A DNA stretch of 8,396 bases from CAWUJT01 sp963922715 (lineage in GTDB: Bacteria; Pseudomonadota; Alphaproteobacteria; Rhodobacterales; Rhodobacteraceae): the NCBI GenBank assembly GCA_963922715.1, contig CAWUJT010000097.1:1-8396 (forward strand), in the 5' to 3' direction. Every line of letters begins with the position of its first letter. Position 1 is the stretch's first letter. Positions 6,265-8,396 of this stretch are shown one piece after another. The notes beneath the pieces are model-generated. The model searched no databases. It was not told the origin of the DNA and saw only the letters and a program-made list of their open reading frames with translations. Position numbers and translations under genes: made by a program.

Positions 6265-7146
6265 TTAAATGTGGACGTTGATCATATCGACACCCGGAAT
6301 ATCTGCCACATCTTCAATGTCTTGCTCATAACTCTTACTCAGATAATCGACAACCTTTTCCGTCCAACCTGGAAGCTCATATTCCTCTTCCATTTTACCT
6401 TCATCGAAATATTTCTCCAAAAAAACAGAGGCAACACGCGCATAAGTCGCTAAATTATCTGGTGGTCTTTCTGAAAGATATTTCGTCAACCGCTTAAAAC
6501 CACCAGGTTTCATAACCTCTGCCAGCATCTCATCGCGCCCTTCTAGTGGCGTGTTTGGGGCAACACCGCTGACCGTCTCCAAGATCTCTGGCCAAATCAA
6601 GGGCGTATCCTCATTCGCCCAGATCACAAAGGGCTCATCCGGTACCGCTTGACGCAGACGCAACACCAACTCAGTCCAGGAGAACTTCCGCAAATCACAG
6701 CGCCCCATAAACGCTTCAAAAGACAAGCCACGCGTCAGTTTGAATACTTCCGGGAAGAACGTGGCTAAGTCACGCAGAGCAAAATGAAACTCGACGTGAT
6801 GATCGGGGAATAAGTCACGCAGGCGCGCGAAGTGTTCATGGGCCTTTGGATAAAGTTTGTTATCGCCATGCGCATCTTGCGGTGCACCAAGGAATTGACG
6901 ACTGCAGAGAATAAGACGTTCCGGTTCTTCGTGGCCTATGATCTCTTCTAGAAGTTCATCTTGCAGCCTGTTCATCCGGCGATTGTTGGCAAGACGGGCC
7001 ATGCCATTACGGATCGGGCGACGATAGCGCACAGGCGGCGGAACCATTATATTTTGGTGCAGCAAAATTTGGTGATTGTTCGCAAGCGTTTTGCGCAAGC
7101 GATCTTCATCCGTGCAATGCAATCCAAGATGAAAGATGATATCCAT
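6265..7146 (-). CDS. Sulfotransferase-like protein with degenerate PAPS loop, function unknown
   Basis: The 293-residue soluble-looking protein has no signal peptide or membrane segment. Its N-terminus (IIFHLGLHCTDEDRLRKTL, residues 3-21, followed by NN...LL...I...P) follows the outline of bacterial sulfotransferase-like proteins that begin HIGxHKTGTxxLQ. In that comparison the PAPS-binding K-T-G-T is C-T-D-E (11-14). A second match is FHFALRDLATFFPEVF (120-135), like the R-x7-S 3'-phosphate site; R125 is kept but the Ser position is E133. Later parts, such as VIWANED (174-180) and an acidic C-terminal third, are not recognised. The start is supported by AGGA 8 bases upstream. Transfer of sulfate looks unlikely if the alignment is right. 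Another P-loop-like role, or a conserved Rhodobacterales protein of unknown function, is possible. It is divergent from the PLP enzyme gene. Confidence 0.72.
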   Translation of the reverse strand: MDIIFHLGLHCTDEDRLRKTLANNHQILLHQNIMVPPPVRYRRPIRNGMARLANNRRMNRLQDELLEEIIGHEEPERLILCSRQFLGAPQDAHGDNKLYPKAHEHFARLRDLFPDHHVEFHFALRDLATFFPEVFKLTRGLSFEAFMGRCDLRKFSWTELVLRLRQAVPDEPFVIWANEDTPLIWPEILETVSGVAPNTPLEGRDEMLAEVMKPGGFKRLTKYLSERPPDNLATYARVASVFLEKYFDEGKMEEEYELPGWTEKVVDYLSKSYEQDIEDVADIPGVDMINVHI

Positions 7147-7151
7147 GGCGT

Positions 7152-7212
7152 AATTCCTAAAACTTACACGATGCTAACGCGCGTCTAGGTGAGATTCAAT
7201 CAATTAGGAATT
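7152..7212 (-). promoter_or_regulatory. Possible RBS-masking inverted repeat in the leader of the sulfotransferase-like gene
   Basis: AATTCCTAA at 7152-7160 and TTAGGAATT at 7204-7212 are perfect 9-base complements 43 bases apart. On the minus transcript the downstream arm contains the AGGA ribosome-binding site, 8 bases before the ATG at 7146. Pairing would hide it, if transcription starts upstream of 7212; the start site is not known. Confidence 0.35.
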
Positions 7213-7214
7213 GA
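7200..7214. promoter_or_regulatory. 15-base dyad, operator-like or small hairpin
   Basis: TCAATT-AGG-AATTGA is a perfect dyad of 6-base arms around 3 bases, centred in the 99-base divergent region. It overlaps a perfect -35-like TTGACA at 7211-7216 reading towards the PLP enzyme gene, so a repressor site is possible. On the minus strand the same bases would form a hairpin that competes with the longer repeat. No regulator is identified. Confidence 0.3.
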
Positions 7215-7245
7215 CACTTAGCGTCTAACTGCGCCTTGTCAGTGT

Positions 7246-8396
7246 ATGATTGAAGCGGCCCTCCTAAGTCAAATACGCGCACGGTTTGCGCATATCGACA
7301 CCTGCCATTTCTCCGGCAGCCGCGTCTTTTTTGAAAATGCCGGGGGGACTTTGACACTCAAATCCGTCGTGAAGACCTCTGCGCATTATGCGGCCATTCC
7401 CGACAACCCAGGACGCGACAATCCGGCGGGGCAAGGGCTGCTTGATGTCATTGCAAAAGGGCGGACCGATGCAGCGCGATTCCTTGGCGCACACGGTGGG
7501 CAAGTGATTGTTGGAGAGACGGGAACTGAATTGTTGTTTCGCCTCATCCGCACCTGTTTGGCGGCACTGCCCAAAGGGCATGTATGCGGGACAACCTTAG
7601 AGCATCCCGCGACCCGATCCGCGGCCTCTCATTGGGCCAACGTTTTTGGCCATGATCACGTCTTGGTGGCCCACGATGACGTCAGCGGAACGGTCGTGCC
7701 TGAAAAATTCCAGACCTATGTCACAGAAAAAACACGCGTTTTGACGCTTGTCCACACCTCTCCCGTCACCGGCATGGGGGTACAAGCAAAGCAGATCATC
7801 GCCCAGGCAAGGGCCATCGCACCTGAGGTTTTTGTGATTATCGACGGCATTCAACACGCTTGTCATGGCGGCATCGATGTGATGGATTTAGACGCCGATG
7901 CCTATGTCATCTCTCCCTATAAGGTGTTTTCGCGCCATGGATACGGGCTTGCTTGGTTATCTGATAGAATTTTATCTCTGCCCCATGAGATGCTTTTGGA
8001 TGGTCCGCCGCTGAATTGGGAGCTTGGGACCAGAGACACCGGCGCCTATGCCACTTTTTCGGATGTTGTAGATTATTTTGAATGGCTTGGCGCTCACTGT
8101 TCATCTGAAACATTACCTGCGCGCGCCTGCATCGTGGCCGCAAGCCAAGCAATCCAACAGCATGAGGCTCTGTTGTGTGAAAAGCTGCTTCATGGTGTTG
8201 GCAATCTGCGCGGGATTGCGGATACGCCTGGCATCACAGTCATAGGCGGGGTGAACAATCCCGCGCGTGAAGGGCTCGTGGCCTTTGCCCATGAAACCTT
8301 GCCAGCCACAAAGATCGTGGCGGGGCTCAATGCCCGTGGCATTCGCACCCACATACGGAAAGCCGATCATTACTCCGGCAATGTTCTCAACCCCTT
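7246..8396 (+). CDS. Class V-fold PLP-dependent aminotransferase/cysteine desulfurase-like enzyme, 5' part
   Basis: The open frame continues past the window end, giving 383 residues with no stop. The fold-type I class V pattern is clear: FFENAGGTLTL (residues 28-38), GETGTELLFRLIR (90-102), EHPATRSAA (119-127), HTSPVTGMG (170-178), IIDGIQHA (198-205, with D200 expected to bind the PLP ring nitrogen and Q203 nearby), and SPYKVFSRHGYGLAW (223-237), where K226 is the expected Schiff-base lysine. HIRKADHYSGN (369-379) near the end suggests the C-terminal domain is almost complete. A catalytic Cys loop, as in true cysteine desulfurases, has not been shown. The substrate is unknown; aminotransferase, desulfurase, kynureninase or isopenicillin-epimerase relatives all share this fold. 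The ATG at 7246 is the first after an in-frame TAG at 7219. No Shine-Dalgarno sequence is visible. Confidence 0.88.
   Translation, partial: MIEAALLSQIRARFAHIDTCHFSGSRVFFENAGGTLTLKSVVKTSAHYAAIPDNPGRDNPAGQGLLDVIAKGRTDAARFLGAHGGQVIVGETGTELLFRLIRTCLAALPKGHVCGTTLEHPATRSAASHWANVFGHDHVLVAHDDVSGTVVPEKFQTYVTEKTRVLTLVHTSPVTGMGVQAKQIIAQARAIAPEVFVIIDGIQHACHGGIDVMDLDADAYVISPYKVFSRHGYGLAWLSDRILSLPHEMLLDGPPLNWELGTRDTGAYATFSDVVDYFEWLGAHCSSETLPARACIVAASQAIQQHEALLCEKLLHGVGNLRGIADTPGITVIGGVNNPAREGLVAFAHETLPATKIVAGLNARGIRTHIRKADHYSGNVLNP

Noticed and set aside
7181..7227. Direct repeat GCGTCTA at 7181-7187 and 7221-7227
   Set aside because: Seven bases in a 99-base spacer is close to chance and has no symmetric partner; not called an operator.
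7264..8370. Several minus-strand open frames of 62-105 codons at the right end
   Set aside because: All lie opposite the continuous class V PLP enzyme frame, which carries the conserved lysine and other motifs.

Overview
The window reads as a chromosomal segment of an alphaproteobacterium, most likely a marine Rhodobacterales (Roseobacter-like) species. This rests on the Rhodobacter-type cytochrome bc1 operon (Rieske protein with the polar insert typical of the group; cytochrome b whose haem ligands fall at the same residue numbers as in Rhodobacter), on a GapR/DUF2312 nucleoid protein, and on base composition that looks close to balanced rather than the high GC of classical Rhodobacter. The species cannot be named from sequence alone. 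There are nine genes, tightly packed, with no stretch above 300 bases lacking a gene. No tRNA, rRNA, insertion sequence or CRISPR array was seen.

Layout. 1-2577 (+): the end of petA (Rieske; its start lies outside the window), petB (cytochrome b) and petC (cytochrome c1), a complete bc1 operon order. 2587-3443 (-): two overlapping genes for the two halves of a split YeeE/YedE-type sulfur-compound transporter, convergent with petC. 3444-3637: an AT-rich divergent promoter region. 3638-5695 (+): a 685-residue protein with the full architecture of a fatty-acid oxidation multifunctional enzyme (enoyl-CoA hydratase plus 3-hydroxyacyl-CoA dehydrogenase). 5692-5904 (-): a small protein with two membrane segments. 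6003-6260 (+): GapR. 6265-7146 (-): a 293-residue protein of sulfotransferase-like appearance. 7246-8396 (+): a class-V-fold PLP enzyme that runs off the window.

How it fits together. The bc1 genes are ordinary and well conserved: ubiquinol is oxidised at cytochrome b/Rieske and electrons leave through cytochrome c1. The rest of the window has a striking shared property. The two transporter halves, the beta-oxidation-like protein and the sulfotransferase-like protein are all intact reading frames of normal family length, yet each has lost the residues that define its family's chemistry: the transporter Cys/His signatures, the crotonase Glu plus the NAD-binding glycines, and the PAPS-loop Lys/Gly. 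The transporter pair and the beta-oxidation-like gene are divergent neighbours. This could be a set of retained pseudoenzymes or repurposed proteins. I inferred the losses from memory of family consensus sequences, not from an alignment run here. A second feature worth a look is the 5' leader of the sulfotransferase-like gene, where a perfect 9-bp inverted repeat could mask the ribosome-binding site.
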